Below, in pieces: positions 42,317 through 52,244 of a DNA stretch of 64,000 nucleotides. Every line of letters begins with the position of its first letter. The first letter of the stretch is position 1. The position numbers and the translations under genes are program-made. The notes below the pieces were generated by a model. The model was not told the DNA's origin and made no database searches. It was given only the letters and a program-made list of their open reading frames with translations. This DNA comes from CAWGJC01 sp965276665 (GTDB lineage: Bacteria; Pseudomonadota; Alphaproteobacteria; Acetobacterales; Acetobacteraceae): the NCBI GenBank assembly GCA_965276665.1, contig OZ255620.1, positions 4,402,001 through 4,466,000 of the forward strand. Reading direction: 5' to 3'.

Positions 42317-43573
42317 GAATGCGGCGCGGCCGAAGACGGCCTGCAGCACGGCATAGAGCACGCCGCCCACCAGGAAACCCACCAGCGTGCCGTTCACCCG
42401 CACGTATTGCAGGTCCTTGCCGACCCGGAGTTCGAGCTTTTCCGCCACCGTTCCGGCATCCCAGCTCGCCACCACATGGGCGATGAACTCCGACAGCTGC
42501 GCCTGCGCTGTCGGCAGCAGAGTGGCCACCACGCCGTCCGCCGCTCGCTGCAGCCGTGCCCGCGCGACCGGGTCGGTCCCCAGCACGGTGCCAAGGTTGG
42601 CGAACGCCCCCTCGAGCAGCGCGACCGTGTGCCCTGACGGGCGCACCGCATCCGCCTCCAGCGCCAGCCGCAGCCGCGCCCAGATATCCCAGATCCAAGC
42701 CTGCACCGTGCTGTGCGCGACCACCCGCCGGATCGCCACGCCGATCTCGGCGGAACGCTGCGGCTCCTCCTCGATCCGCGTGATCTCCCGTTCGACCCAT
42801 TCGTCGAAGGCTTCCCGTAACCCGGAATCCGGGCCCGCCCGGTCCAGCTCGGCATTCAGCACCGCCAGCACCCGGCTCGCCACCGTCGCGCCGATCGCCC
42901 AGCCGACCAGCCGGCCACCCTGCTCCCGGACCTTCTCCTCGATGGAAGCGCGCAGCTGCTCCTCCTTGGCGGCCAGAATCGCCTTCAGCTCGCCGAGGAT
43001 GAAGGTCAGCACCTCCAGATGCCGGCCGCCTTCCACCAGGCCGCGGAGCGCCCGCGCCACCACCTGGCCGGCGGCCGGTCCGCCCAGCAGACGCGGCACG
43101 AGCCGCGCCAGCGTCCGCCGTGCGCGGCCATCCTCCACGCTCGCCAGCAGCCGCGGCAGCATCGCCGCCAGCTCCTGCGCCGCCGGCCGCGCCGCCGCCG
43201 GATCGGTCAGGAACCGGCCGAGAATGCCCGGCAGGTCCAGCCGCTCCAGCACCCGCGCCACTTCCGCCTCGGTGAACACATGATCGGCGACGAACCGTCC
43301 CAAGGCGCGCCCCAGCCGCGCCTTCTGCGCGGGCAGGATCGCGGTATGCGGAATGGGCAGCCCCAAGGGATGGCGAAACAACGCCACCACCGCGAACCAA
43401 TCCGCAATCCCCCCCACAAATCCCGACTTCGCCGCCGCCTGCAGCAAATCCACCCATCCCGACCGCGGGAGCGCGTAGCTGCCCACCATCAAGACAGCCA
43501 TCCCCCCCAGCAACCCCGTCGCCACCCCGCGATGCCGCCGCAGCACCCGCCGGGCTTCGTCGTCTGCATCCAT
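42314..43573 (-). CDS. DUF445-family membrane protein (YjiN type)
   Basis: A 419-residue inner-membrane protein of the DUF445 family. It starts MDADDEARRVLRRHRGVATG with an N-terminal membrane span (GVATGLLGGMAVLMVGSYAL). The family motif AAKSGFVGGIADWFAVVALFRHPLGLPIPHTAILP (in part) follows near residues 48-80. A long helical region leads to a C-terminal span LVGFLVGGVLYAVLQAVFG. Function is unknown in the family. The stop lies inside a family B repeat. Confidence 0.85.
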   Translation of the reverse strand: MDADDEARRVLRRHRGVATGLLGGMAVLMVGSYALPRSGWVDLLQAAAKSGFVGGIADWFAVVALFRHPLGLPIPHTAILPAQKARLGRALGRFVADHVFTEAEVARVLERLDLPGILGRFLTDPAAARPAAQELAAMLPRLLASVEDGRARRTLARLVPRLLGGPAAGQVVARALRGLVEGGRHLEVLTFILGELKAILAAKEEQLRASIEEKVREQGGRLVGWAIGATVASRVLAVLNAELDRAGPDSGLREAFDEWVEREITRIEEEPQRSAEIGVAIRRVVAHSTVQAWIWDIWARLRLALEADAVRPSGHTVALLEGAFANLGTVLGTDPVARARLQRAADGVVATLLPTAQAQLSEFIAHVVASWDAGTVAEKLELRVGKDLQYVRVNGTLVGFLVGGVLYAVLQAVFGRAAF

Positions 43574-43600
43574 GGTTCGGGTGGTGCTCCTTGGTGAGAG

Positions 43601-43804
43601 GAAGGCCAGGGGGCTCTGCCCCCTGGACCCCCGCCAAAGGCCGAGCCCTTGGAATCCATTACGGCTGTTTGGAGAGGGGTGGGCGACGAGGTGATTGCAA
43701 CCGGTACCTGGCCCACCCCTCTCCAAACAGCCCTAGCGGGTTCTAAGGGCTGTGCCCTTAGCGGGGTCCCAAACGATGCATGGGGGCAGAGCCCCTGGCC
43801 TTCC
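43601..43804. repeat. Family A composite repeat with 22-bp inner inverted repeat, copy 7
   Basis: Nearly the exact reverse complement of copy 5 over its whole length, including loop orientation. Inner arms 43663-43684 and 43711-43732 pair perfectly. The right arm has the AAACGATGCATGGG insert, which resembles that in copy 4. It lies between the start of the DUF445 gene and the end of the Cox11-cytochrome c gene. Confidence 0.85.
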
Positions 43805-43809
43805 TCCCA

Positions 43810-44697
43810 CTAAGACGGATCACCCAAGCTTTGGAGGTAGGCGATGACGTCTCGGCGGGTGGCGGGGTCGGGGACGGACATCGGCATGAGGGCGCCGGGA
43901 ACGTCCTGGCGGGGATTTTTGAGCCAGGGGCCAAGGGTTGCAGGAGACCAGGTGATGTTCGAGCTCGCGAGGGCTTGCGAGTAGGGATAGTGCGCGATGC
44001 TGCCGGCGTGGCGGCCGATGACGGTGCGGAGCGGCGGGCCGATTTTCGCGGTGTCGAGGTTGTGGCAGGCGGAACATTGGGCGGCGAAGATCTTGCTGCC
44101 GGCGACCGGATCGGGGGGTGCGTTCTCGAAGCGGGCGAGGTCGGTGGCGCCTTTCGGCTTTTCCGAGCGGAAGAAGGTGTACGAGAGCGTGATGTTGTCG
44201 ACGTCCTGGGTGGATTTGTCGGTGCCGAGCCCGGGATCGACGAAGAAATCCACCGGCATCTCGACTTTCTGGTGCGCGCCGAGGCGTTCCTCGGTGAAGC
44301 AGAAGCACTGGATCTTCTTGAAATAGATCCCTGCCTTGTTCGGCGTCACGTTGAAGGTGGCGTGCCCCACGATGTCCTCGTTCGAGGTGTTCTCCGCCTC
44401 GAAGAACACCACGGTGTCGGCGCCGAGATGGAGCGTGACGTGGTCCTGCATCGGACGGAACACCCAGGGCAGGTTCGGCGCGACATTGGTGTTGAAGCTG
44501 ACCGTGACCAACCGGCTGGAGACGGCGGCGTTGTCGGCGGTGACGCGGCGGGTCAGGCCGCCGGCGCCGGTGGCTTGGCAGAACAGGCGGTAGAGCGTCA
44601 CCGAATAGGAGACGCCGACAACCATGACGCCCACCATGGAGAGCAGCCCGGCGACGATGGCGTATTTGCGGATGCGGGACGGGATCAAGGCGGTCAA
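43810..44697 (-). CDS. ctaG: Cox11/CtaG copper chaperone fused to a class I cytochrome c domain
   Basis: Cytochrome c oxidase assembly protein Cox11, which delivers copper to the CuB site of subunit I, with an extra C-terminal c-type cytochrome domain. Residues 1-190 are Cox11: one membrane span (KYAIVAGLLSMVGVMVVGVS), LYRLFCQATGAGG with conserved Cys40, and the copper motif Cys131-Phe-Cys133 in KKIQCFCFTEE. Residues 195-295 carry GSKIFAAQCSACHNLD with haem motif Cys208-Ser-Ala-Cys211-His212, KIGPPLRTVIGR, and candidate Met ligands 271/273 in GALMPMSVPD. Ordinary Cox11 is about 190-200 residues. No other cox gene is nearby. The domain faces the periplasm. Confidence 0.88.
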   Translation of the reverse strand: MTALIPSRIRKYAIVAGLLSMVGVMVVGVSYSVTLYRLFCQATGAGGLTRRVTADNAAVSSRLVTVSFNTNVAPNLPWVFRPMQDHVTLHLGADTVVFFEAENTSNEDIVGHATFNVTPNKAGIYFKKIQCFCFTEERLGAHQKVEMPVDFFVDPGLGTDKSTQDVDNITLSYTFFRSEKPKGATDLARFENAPPDPVAGSKIFAAQCSACHNLDTAKIGPPLRTVIGRHAGSIAHYPYSQALASSNITWSPATLGPWLKNPRQDVPGALMPMSVPDPATRRDVIAYLQSLGDPS

Positions 44698-44808
44698 CTC
44701 CTAGCCGCTCTATCGCTACGCCCCACCGGCCCCGGCTTCAACCTGCTTGCGCGTCGCGCCAAGGCGAGGCAGGAACATCGTTGCCGCACCGCAGCAGAAG
44801 GCCGTACG

Positions 44809-45801
44809 ATGCCGTTTCTAACCGAGCCCGAGCCGCCTCGCGGGGTGGCGGTGACGATGTTGCCGGGCATAAGGCGGATCGTCGCGGCCAATCCCGGCCC
44901 GATGACCTATCACGGCACCAATACCTGGCTGATCGAGACCGGCGAGGGTGTCGTGGTGCTCGACCCCGGCCCCGACGACGCGGCGCATGTCGCGGCCATC
45001 CTGCATGAGACGGGTGGCGCGGTGGCGTTGATCCTGCTCAGCCACACGCATCGCGACCATCTCGGCGCCCTGGCGGCGCTGAAGGCGGTGACTGGTGCGC
45101 CGAGCGCCGGCTTCCACCGCAGCGCGGATCAAAGCTTCGTGCCTGACATGCCGATCGCGGACGGCGCGGAGATTGCCGGCATGGTGGCGCTGCACACGCC
45201 GGGCCATGCCGCCGATCATCTGTGTTTCGCGCGGCCGGACGGCACGCTATTCAGCGCTGATCATGTGATGGGCTGGTCGAGCAGCGTGGTCAGCCCGCCG
45301 GGCGGCGACATGGCGGATTATTTCACGAGCCTGCGCCGGTTGCTGGCCCGTGATGACCGGCTCTATCTGCCGGGCCATGGCCCGATGCTGCAGGACCCGG
45401 TCCCGTTCGTCCGCGAGATGCTGGCGCACCGCATGGCGCGCGAGCGGTCGATCGCGGAGGTGCTCGGGCCGGCGCCGATCGGCACGCGGGCGGTGGTGGA
45501 CCGGCTCTACAGCCAGGTGCATCCGGTGCTGCTGCGCGCCGCGGAGCGCAACGTCGTCGCCCATCTCCAGAAACTGGAGCGGGAAGGGCGGGCGGCGCGG
45601 TCGGGCGATGAGTGGGTCGCGGGGGGGGCCCGGCTGATGCGCAAACTGCTCAAGGAAATCTGGTTCTGGCTGCCGTTGTTGATCGTGGCGGCCGGCTGCT
45701 TCGTCGCGATGGCGGCGCTGCTCAATTTCCGCCTGTCGCTCCGCCGCGCGCGCTACGGGGCATTGCCGCCGGTGACGATGGTGGCGGAGGCGTCTCGCTG
45801 A
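44809..45801 (+). CDS. MBL-fold metallo-hydrolase with C-terminal membrane span
   Basis: A 330-residue metallo-beta-lactamase-fold hydrolase of the LACTB2/ribonuclease-like group. Metal motif SHTHRDHLGAL, then HTPGHAADHLCF, LFSADHVMGW and LYLPGHGPML supply the zinc ligands. After the winged-helix-like C-terminal part (IGTRAVVDRLYSQVHPVLLRAAERNVVAHLQ, in part) comes a hydrophobic segment (FWLPLLIVAAGCFVAMAALL) not usual in LACTB2. The last 80 bases overlap the antiparallel Nudix gene. Substrate unknown. Confidence 0.82.
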   Translation: MPFLTEPEPPRGVAVTMLPGIRRIVAANPGPMTYHGTNTWLIETGEGVVVLDPGPDDAAHVAAILHETGGAVALILLSHTHRDHLGALAALKAVTGAPSAGFHRSADQSFVPDMPIADGAEIAGMVALHTPGHAADHLCFARPDGTLFSADHVMGWSSSVVSPPGGDMADYFTSLRRLLARDDRLYLPGHGPMLQDPVPFVREMLAHRMARERSIAEVLGPAPIGTRAVVDRLYSQVHPVLLRAAERNVVAHLQKLEREGRAARSGDEWVAGGARLMRKLLKEIWFWLPLLIVAAGCFVAMAALLNFRLSLRRARYGALPPVTMVAEASR

Positions 45802-46435
45802 GCCATCGCCGGTTGCGGAACAGCGGTGCGGAATGCGGCATCTGCCGCTCGCGCTCCGGCATCGCCCGCCATTCGAGCGCTCGTTCCAGCATGTGCCGCT
45901 GCACCGGGTGGAGTGCCAGGCCGAGCGCGTCCTCGATGCCGTAATAGCGAAGATTTTCGAGCTCCCCGGAGCCCGCGAGCGTGCCGGACACTCGTGCCGC
46001 GTCGACGATGAGGAAGCGGGCGTTGAAACGGATCGGTCGGACCGGTGGGGTGATGGCGCGTCCGAGATAGAACAGCCCGTCGAGTTCCGGCGGGGTGCCG
46101 AGGGTGAGGCCGGTTTCCTCGGCGAGCTCGCGGGCGGCGGCGATCGCGAGCGCGTGCGCCAGCCGGCGCGTGGCGGCGCATTCCAGCATCGCGCGGGTGG
46201 CGGGGGCGAGCGGCGTGGCGGCGGTCGCGGTCGCATCCCCGCGATCGACCGCGCCACCGGGAAACACCAGCAAGTTAGGCATGAAGCGGTGGCCGGCGCC
46301 GCGGGTTCCCATCAGGATTTCCGGCCCCGCGGCCGCCTCTCGCAACACGAGCAGGCTGGCGGCGTGTCGGGCGGCCGCCGCGCGTTTCCGCATGGTGATG
46401 GCAGGCGCGGCGGGCGCCGAAACGGGGAGCGTCAT
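45722..46435 (-). CDS. Nudix hydrolase
   Basis: A 237-residue Nudix protein. The Nudix box is present but has a long insert: FPGGAVDRGDA near residue 59, then AIAAARELAEETGLTLG (about 96-112) with the REx2EE catalytic Glu residues. The insert resembles the NUDT19/RppH-unrelated CoA-type subgroup, so a CoA or acyl-CoA diphosphatase is possible. The 3' end overlaps the MBL gene on the other strand by 80 bases. The start may be 46435 or the internal ATG at 46393. Confidence 0.78.
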   Translation of the reverse strand: MTLPVSAPAAPAITMRKRAAAARHAASLLVLREAAAGPEILMGTRGAGHRFMPNLLVFPGGAVDRGDATATAATPLAPATRAMLECAATRRLAHALAIAAARELAEETGLTLGTPPELDGLFYLGRAITPPVRPIRFNARFLIVDAARVSGTLAGSGELENLRYYGIEDALGLALHPVQRHMLERALEWRAMPERERQMPHSAPLFRNRRWLSETPPPPSSPAAMPRSARGGATGGN

Positions 46436-46544
46436 GGGGGGATGCTGAACGCCGGGTCATCTCGCCGCAAGCGGGGCTTGACGCGAGGCCAGGGGGGCCT
46501 CATTTCACTCAAACAGGACTTCACCGGTCCGCAATGAGGATGCC
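46436..46544 (+). promoter_or_regulatory. Divergent promoter region of the suf operon with a small dyad
   Basis: This 109-base gap separates the Nudix gene from sufR. TTGACG at 46478-46483 could be a -35 element. GAGGCC/GGCCTC (46485-46501, loop AGGGG) is a short dyad just downstream that could be an operator or a leader hairpin. Rrf2 regulators often control their own operon; the binding site was not identified. Confidence 0.35.
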
Positions 46545-47027
46545 ATGCTCAGGCTTTCCAAGCTTACGGATTACGCAGTTGTGGTGCTGGTGCGCCTCTC
46601 GGGCGGCGCCACTGTGCAGACCTCGCCGGGCATTGCCGCGGCCACCGGCATCCCGGAGCCCACCGTCGCCAAGGTGCTGAAGGCGCTCGCCGGCAGCGGG
46701 CTGGTGATCTCGCAACGCGGCGCGCGGGGCGGCTATCGCCTGGTACGCCCGCTCGCCGCCACGCCGGTTGCCGAGGTGATCGCCGCGATTGATGGACCGA
46801 TCGCGCTCACCGCCTGTGTCGAGGGATCCGCCGGCGGCTGCGAGGCCGAGCGTCTCTGCCCGGTGCGCGGCCGGTGGGACACGGTGAACGATGCGATCGT
46901 CGAGGCATTGACCGCGATCACGCTTGCCGACATGGAGCGCGACGCCGTGCCGCGTGCCTTCCGTGCCGCGCCGATACAGTCTTACGCCCAAACTCCCCTG
47001 GCAGCCGCCGCTCCGGCCGCCGAGTAA
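46545..47027 (+). CDS. Rrf2-family Fe-S regulator of the SUF operon
   Basis: A 160-residue Rrf2/IscR-like transcription factor. The N-terminal winged helix (MLRLSKLTDYAVVVLVRLS, IPEPTVAKVLKALAGSGLV, QRGARGGYRLVRP) is followed by the cluster-binding Cys91, Cys99 and Cys105 in TACVEGSAGGCEAERLCP, expected to hold [2Fe-2S]. It likely senses Fe-S status and controls the downstream suf genes. It heads the operon; sufB starts 11 bases after its stop. Confidence 0.9.
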   Translation: MLRLSKLTDYAVVVLVRLSGGATVQTSPGIAAATGIPEPTVAKVLKALAGSGLVISQRGARGGYRLVRPLAATPVAEVIAAIDGPIALTACVEGSAGGCEAERLCPVRGRWDTVNDAIVEALTAITLADMERDAVPRAFRAAPIQSYAQTPLAAAAPAAE

Positions 47028-47038
47028 CGAGGTTCTTC

Positions 47039-48522
<1,484 letters not shown>

Positions 48523-48523
<1 letters not shown>

Positions 48524-49287
48524 TGCTCGAAATCGACAACCTGCACGCGACCATCGACGGCAAGGAAATTCTGCGCGGCATCGATCTGCAGGTGCCGACC
48601 GGCGAAATGCACGCGATCATGGGGCCGAACGGCTCGGGCAAGTCGACGCTCTCCTACGTGCTGTCGGGCCGCGAAGGCTATGAGGTGACGGCCGGAAGCG
48701 CCAAGTTCGACGGTCGGGATCTTCTCGCCATGGAGCCGGAGGAGCGGGCCGCTGCCGGCGTGTTCCTCGCCTTCCAGTATCCGGTCGAACTGCCCGGCGT
48801 CGGCAATGCGAATTTCATGCGCACCGCCCTGAACGCGCAGCGCCGCGCGCGCGGCGAGGCGGAGCTCGACGCGGTGCAGTTTCTCAAGCTGGCGCGCACG
48901 GAGCTGAAATCGCTCTCGATGCCGGACGACATGCTGAAGCGCAACGTTAATGTCGGCTTCTCGGGTGGCGAGAAGAAGCGCAACGAGGTGCTGCAAATGG
49001 CGGTGCTCCGCCCGCGCCTGGCCATCCTGGACGAGACCGATAGCGGGCTCGACATCGACGCGCTGCGGATCGTGGCGGATGGCGTGAATGCGCTGCGCGC
49101 GCCGGATTTCACCGCCCTCGTCATCACCCATTATCAGCGCCTGCTCGATCATATCGTCCCCGATCGCGTGCATGTGCTGGCCGGCGGCCGCATCCTCAGG
49201 AGCGGCGGCCCCGAGCTCGCCCATGAGCTTGAGGCGCATGGCTACGCCGAAATCGTCGGGCCCGACGGGCGCGAGGCGGCTGCCTGA
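48523..49287 (+). CDS. sufC: Fe-S cluster assembly ATPase SufC
   Basis: ABC-type ATPase of the SufBC2D complex, 254 residues, starting MLEIDNLHATIDGKEILRG. Walker A GPNGSGKSTLSYVLSG, VFLAFQYPVELPGV, signature GFSGGEKKRNEVLQM, Walker B LAILDETDSGLDIDAL and the switch VITHYQRLL are all intact. Overlaps sufB and sufD by one base each. Confidence 0.96.
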
Positions 49288-50549
49288 TGAACGCCGCCCT
49301 GCAATCCGCGGCCGACGGCTTCCTCGCGCGCTTCGCCGGCTTGCGTGAGCGTCTGCCCGGCGAGCATGCACGACGGGACGCGGCGGCGCGCAGCTTTGGC
49401 GAGACCGGACTTCCCGATCTGCGTGACGAGGCCTGGAAATACACCAGCCTGCGCGCGCTGGCCGATGCGCAGTTCAGCGAGCCGCTGACCGGGTTCGGCG
49501 AGCCGACCGCGCTGCTGGCGCGCTTGCCGGCGATCGCGGCGCCCCGGCTGATCTTCGTCGCCGGGCGGTTCCGCGTTGATCTTTCCGCGCTTCCGACCAA
49601 GGCGGAGATCGGCTCCTTCGCGCGCGAGCCGGATTTCGGCAGCTTGTCGCAGGACGAGGGTGCGCCGATGGTCGCGCTCAACACCATGCTCGCGGAGGAC
49701 GGCGCGATCGTCACCGTGTCGGAGGGGGTGGATGCCGGCACGCTGGTGGTCGCGAGCCTCGCCGATGGGGGCGCCGGCCGCACCATTGCCTTCCATCCCC
49801 GTCATGCGGTCCGCTTGCAACGCGGCGCTCGCCTGACCTTGATCGAGTTTTCGATCGGCGAAGGCACCTATCTGCACAATCCGGTCTTCGACGTGAAGAT
49901 CGACGAGGATGCCGTGCTTACCCATATCCGCCTGCAGGATGAGAGCGAATCGGCGTTCCACGTCTCGACCCTCTATGTCGAGGCGGCGGCGCGGGCGGTC
50001 TATGACAGTTTCAGCCTTACGCTGGGCGGCCGCGTGGCGCGCAGCGAGGTGCATGCGCGCCTCGCCGGTCCGGGCGGTGCGATGCACCTGAACGGCGCGC
50101 AATTGCTACGCGGGCGGCAGCATGCGGATTTCACCACGGTGGTGCGTCACGACGCGCCGAACTGCGCCTCCCGGCAGACGGTGAAGAACGTGCTGACCGA
50201 TCATTCGCGCGGCGTGTTCCAGGGCCGTATCGAGGTCGCGCGCGTCGCCCAGAAAACCGACGGCTATCAGATGAACCAGGCGCTGCTGCTTTCGCCGGAT
50301 GCCGAGATCGACTGCAAGCCGCAGCTCGAGATCTACGCGGATGACGTGAAATGCAGTCATGGCGCGACGGTCGGCGAGCTCGATGCCGAGCAGCTGTTCT
50401 ATCTCCGCAGCCGCGGCATTCCGGAAGCGGAAGCGCGCGCCATCCTCGTCCGCGCCTTCCTGACCGAGGCGCTCGACCCGATCACGCATGAAGGCGCCCG
50501 CGCGGCGCTGGAACAGGCGATCGCCGCCTGGTGGGAGCGCGCCGCATGA
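49287..50549 (+). CDS. sufD: Fe-S cluster assembly subunit SufD
   Basis: Scaffold partner of SufB, 420 residues. Signs: GLPDLRDEAWKYTSLRALAD at the N-terminus, the beta-helix core, and the C-terminal LEIYADDVKCSHGATVGELD-AEQLFYLRSRGIPE with the conserved Cys and His of SufD. Coupled to sufC (TGATG) and to sufS (ATGA). Confidence 0.95.
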   Translation: MNAALQSAADGFLARFAGLRERLPGEHARRDAAARSFGETGLPDLRDEAWKYTSLRALADAQFSEPLTGFGEPTALLARLPAIAAPRLIFVAGRFRVDLSALPTKAEIGSFAREPDFGSLSQDEGAPMVALNTMLAEDGAIVTVSEGVDAGTLVVASLADGGAGRTIAFHPRHAVRLQRGARLTLIEFSIGEGTYLHNPVFDVKIDEDAVLTHIRLQDESESAFHVSTLYVEAAARAVYDSFSLTLGGRVARSEVHARLAGPGGAMHLNGAQLLRGRQHADFTTVVRHDAPNCASRQTVKNVLTDHSRGVFQGRIEVARVAQKTDGYQMNQALLLSPDAEIDCKPQLEIYADDVKCSHGATVGELDAEQLFYLRSRGIPEAEARAILVRAFLTEALDPITHEGARAALEQAIAAWWERAA

Positions 50550-51781
50550 ACGCCATCACGCAATTGTTCGACGTCGATCGCATCCGCGCCGATTTCCCGA
50601 TCCTGGCGCAGACGGTGCGCGGCAAAACGCTCGTCTACCTGGACAGCGCCGCCTCCGCGCAAAAGCCGCGCGTGGTGATCGATGCGATGCGCAACGCGAT
50701 GGAGACGCAATACGCGAATGTGCATCGCGGCCTGCACTGGATGAGCGAGCGCACCACCGAGGCGTGGGAGGCGGGTCGTGACGCGGTTGCGCGGCTGATC
50801 AATGCCGAGCGCAACGAGATTGTCTTCACCCGCAACAGCACCGAATCGATCAATCTCGTGGCCTACAGCTACGGGCGGCATCTATTGCGGCCGGGCCAAG
50901 CGGTGCTGATCAGCGGCATGGAGCACCACTCGAACATCGTGCCATGGCAGATGCTGCGCGACGAGCGCGGCATCGAGCTGCGGGTCTGCCCGATCACCGA
51001 GGCGGGCGAGCTCGACTTCACGGCGTTCGAGCAGCTGCTCGCCGACGGCAAGGTGGGTCTGGTCTCGATCACCCATATGTCGAACGTGCTCGGCACCTAC
51101 ACACCGGCGTCGCGCATCGCGGCGCTCGCCCATGCGCATGGCGCGCGCGTGCTGTTCGACGGATCGCAGGCGGTCGTGCATCGGCGCGTAGACGTCAAGG
51201 CGATCGACGCGGATTTCTACGTCTTCACCGGTCACAAGCTGTACGGCCCGACCGGCATCGGTGTGCTCTGGGGGCGGGCGGAGCTGCTCGAGGCGATGCC
51301 GCCCTTCCTCGGCGGCGGCGACATGATCTCGTCGGTGACCTACGAGCGGTCGAGCTGGGCTCGGGTGCCGCATAAATTCGAGGCGGGGACGCCGGCGATC
51401 CTGGAAGGGATCGGCCTCGCCGCGGCGATCGGCTATGTCGAGGAGATCGGTTACGAGGCGATCGCCGCGCATGAGGCGGCGCTGACCGATCACGCGCTGG
51501 CGCGGCTCTCTGTGGTTCCGGGCCTTGCGATCATCGGGCGCGCGCAAGACCGCGGCGGGGTGATTTCCTTCACCATGGAAGGCGCGCATGCGCATGACGT
51601 GGCGACGCTGCTCGATCGTCAGGGCATCGCGGTGCGCGCCGGGCATCATTGCGCGGAGCCGCTGATGCGGGTGTGCGGGCTCGACAGCACGGCGCGGGCG
51701 AGCTTCGGCATCTACACCACGCATGGTGAGATCGACGCGCTGGCGGATGGGCTCGTGCGGGTGCGGGAGTTCTTCACCTGA
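50546..51781 (+). CDS. sufS: Cysteine desulfurase SufS
   Basis: Group II PLP cysteine desulfurase supplying sulfur for Fe-S clusters, 411 residues. YLDSAASAQKP at the start, EHHSNIVPW, the Schiff-base Lys231 in YVFTGHKLYGPTGIG, and the persulfide-carrying Cys369 in RAGHHCAEPLM. The true ATG is 50546, in an ATGA overlap with sufD; an earlier in-frame start at 50531 lies inside sufD. Confidence 0.95.
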   Translation: MNAITQLFDVDRIRADFPILAQTVRGKTLVYLDSAASAQKPRVVIDAMRNAMETQYANVHRGLHWMSERTTEAWEAGRDAVARLINAERNEIVFTRNSTESINLVAYSYGRHLLRPGQAVLISGMEHHSNIVPWQMLRDERGIELRVCPITEAGELDFTAFEQLLADGKVGLVSITHMSNVLGTYTPASRIAALAHAHGARVLFDGSQAVVHRRVDVKAIDADFYVFTGHKLYGPTGIGVLWGRAELLEAMPPFLGGGDMISSVTYERSSWARVPHKFEAGTPAILEGIGLAAAIGYVEEIGYEAIAAHEAALTDHALARLSVVPGLAIIGRAQDRGGVISFTMEGAHAHDVATLLDRQGIAVRAGHHCAEPLMRVCGLDSTARASFGIYTTHGEIDALADGLVRVREFFT

Positions 51782-52236
51782 TGTTCGACGATCTGCGCGA
51801 TCTTTATCAGGACGTCATTCTCGATCACGGCCGCAAGCCGCGGCATGGTCAGCGCCTCGCCGCGTTCGACGCCTCCGCCAAGGGCGACAATCCGATGTGC
51901 GGCGATCGCGTGCAGGTTTTCGTGAAATACGATGAGGCGGGCCGGATCGCCGAGACCGGTTTTGAGGCGCGCGGCTGCGCGATCAGCGTCGCCTCCGCCG
52001 ATCTGATGGCGGAGGCCATAACGGGTCGTGACGTCAACGACGCCCGCGCGATGTTCGAAAAATTTCGCGAGATGGCGCGCACCGGGAGCTGCCCGGCCTG
52101 CGACGATCCCGCGCTCGAACGCTTGCAGCCGCTGGCCGGCGTGCATGAATATCCATCGCGCGTGAAATGCGCGACGCTCGCCTGGCACGCGCTGCTCGCG
52201 GCGCTAGATGGCGGGAAGGAGGCTGCCAGTGAGTGA
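51781..52236 (+). CDS. sufU: SufU-type sulfur-acceptor protein
   Basis: A 151-residue IscU-like protein that, as SufU, takes persulfide sulfur from SufS in a zinc-dependent exchange. Ligands: Cys40 and Asp42 in GDNPMCGDRV, Cys66 in ARGCAISVASADLM, and a late Cys in RVKCATLAWHALL. The SufU-type insertion between the second and third Cys is present and includes an additional CPAC motif (TGSCPACDDP). SufU is best known from Firmicutes and Actinobacteria; here it stands in place of SufE. It overlaps sufS by one base. Confidence 0.9.
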   Translation: MFDDLRDLYQDVILDHGRKPRHGQRLAAFDASAKGDNPMCGDRVQVFVKYDEAGRIAETGFEARGCAISVASADLMAEAITGRDVNDARAMFEKFREMARTGSCPACDDPALERLQPLAGVHEYPSRVKCATLAWHALLAALDGGKEAASE

Positions 52237-52244
52237 CGTGACCC

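Noticed and set aside
42279..43637. 452-residue Gly/Ala-rich minus-strand frame overlapping the DUF445 gene
   Set aside because: It is the DUF445 gene read in another frame; the DUF445 frame keeps the family motif and membrane spans.
2983..43804. CRISPR array
   Set aside because: Family A repeats are dispersed, palindromic and differ in length; there are no regularly spaced direct repeats or cas genes.
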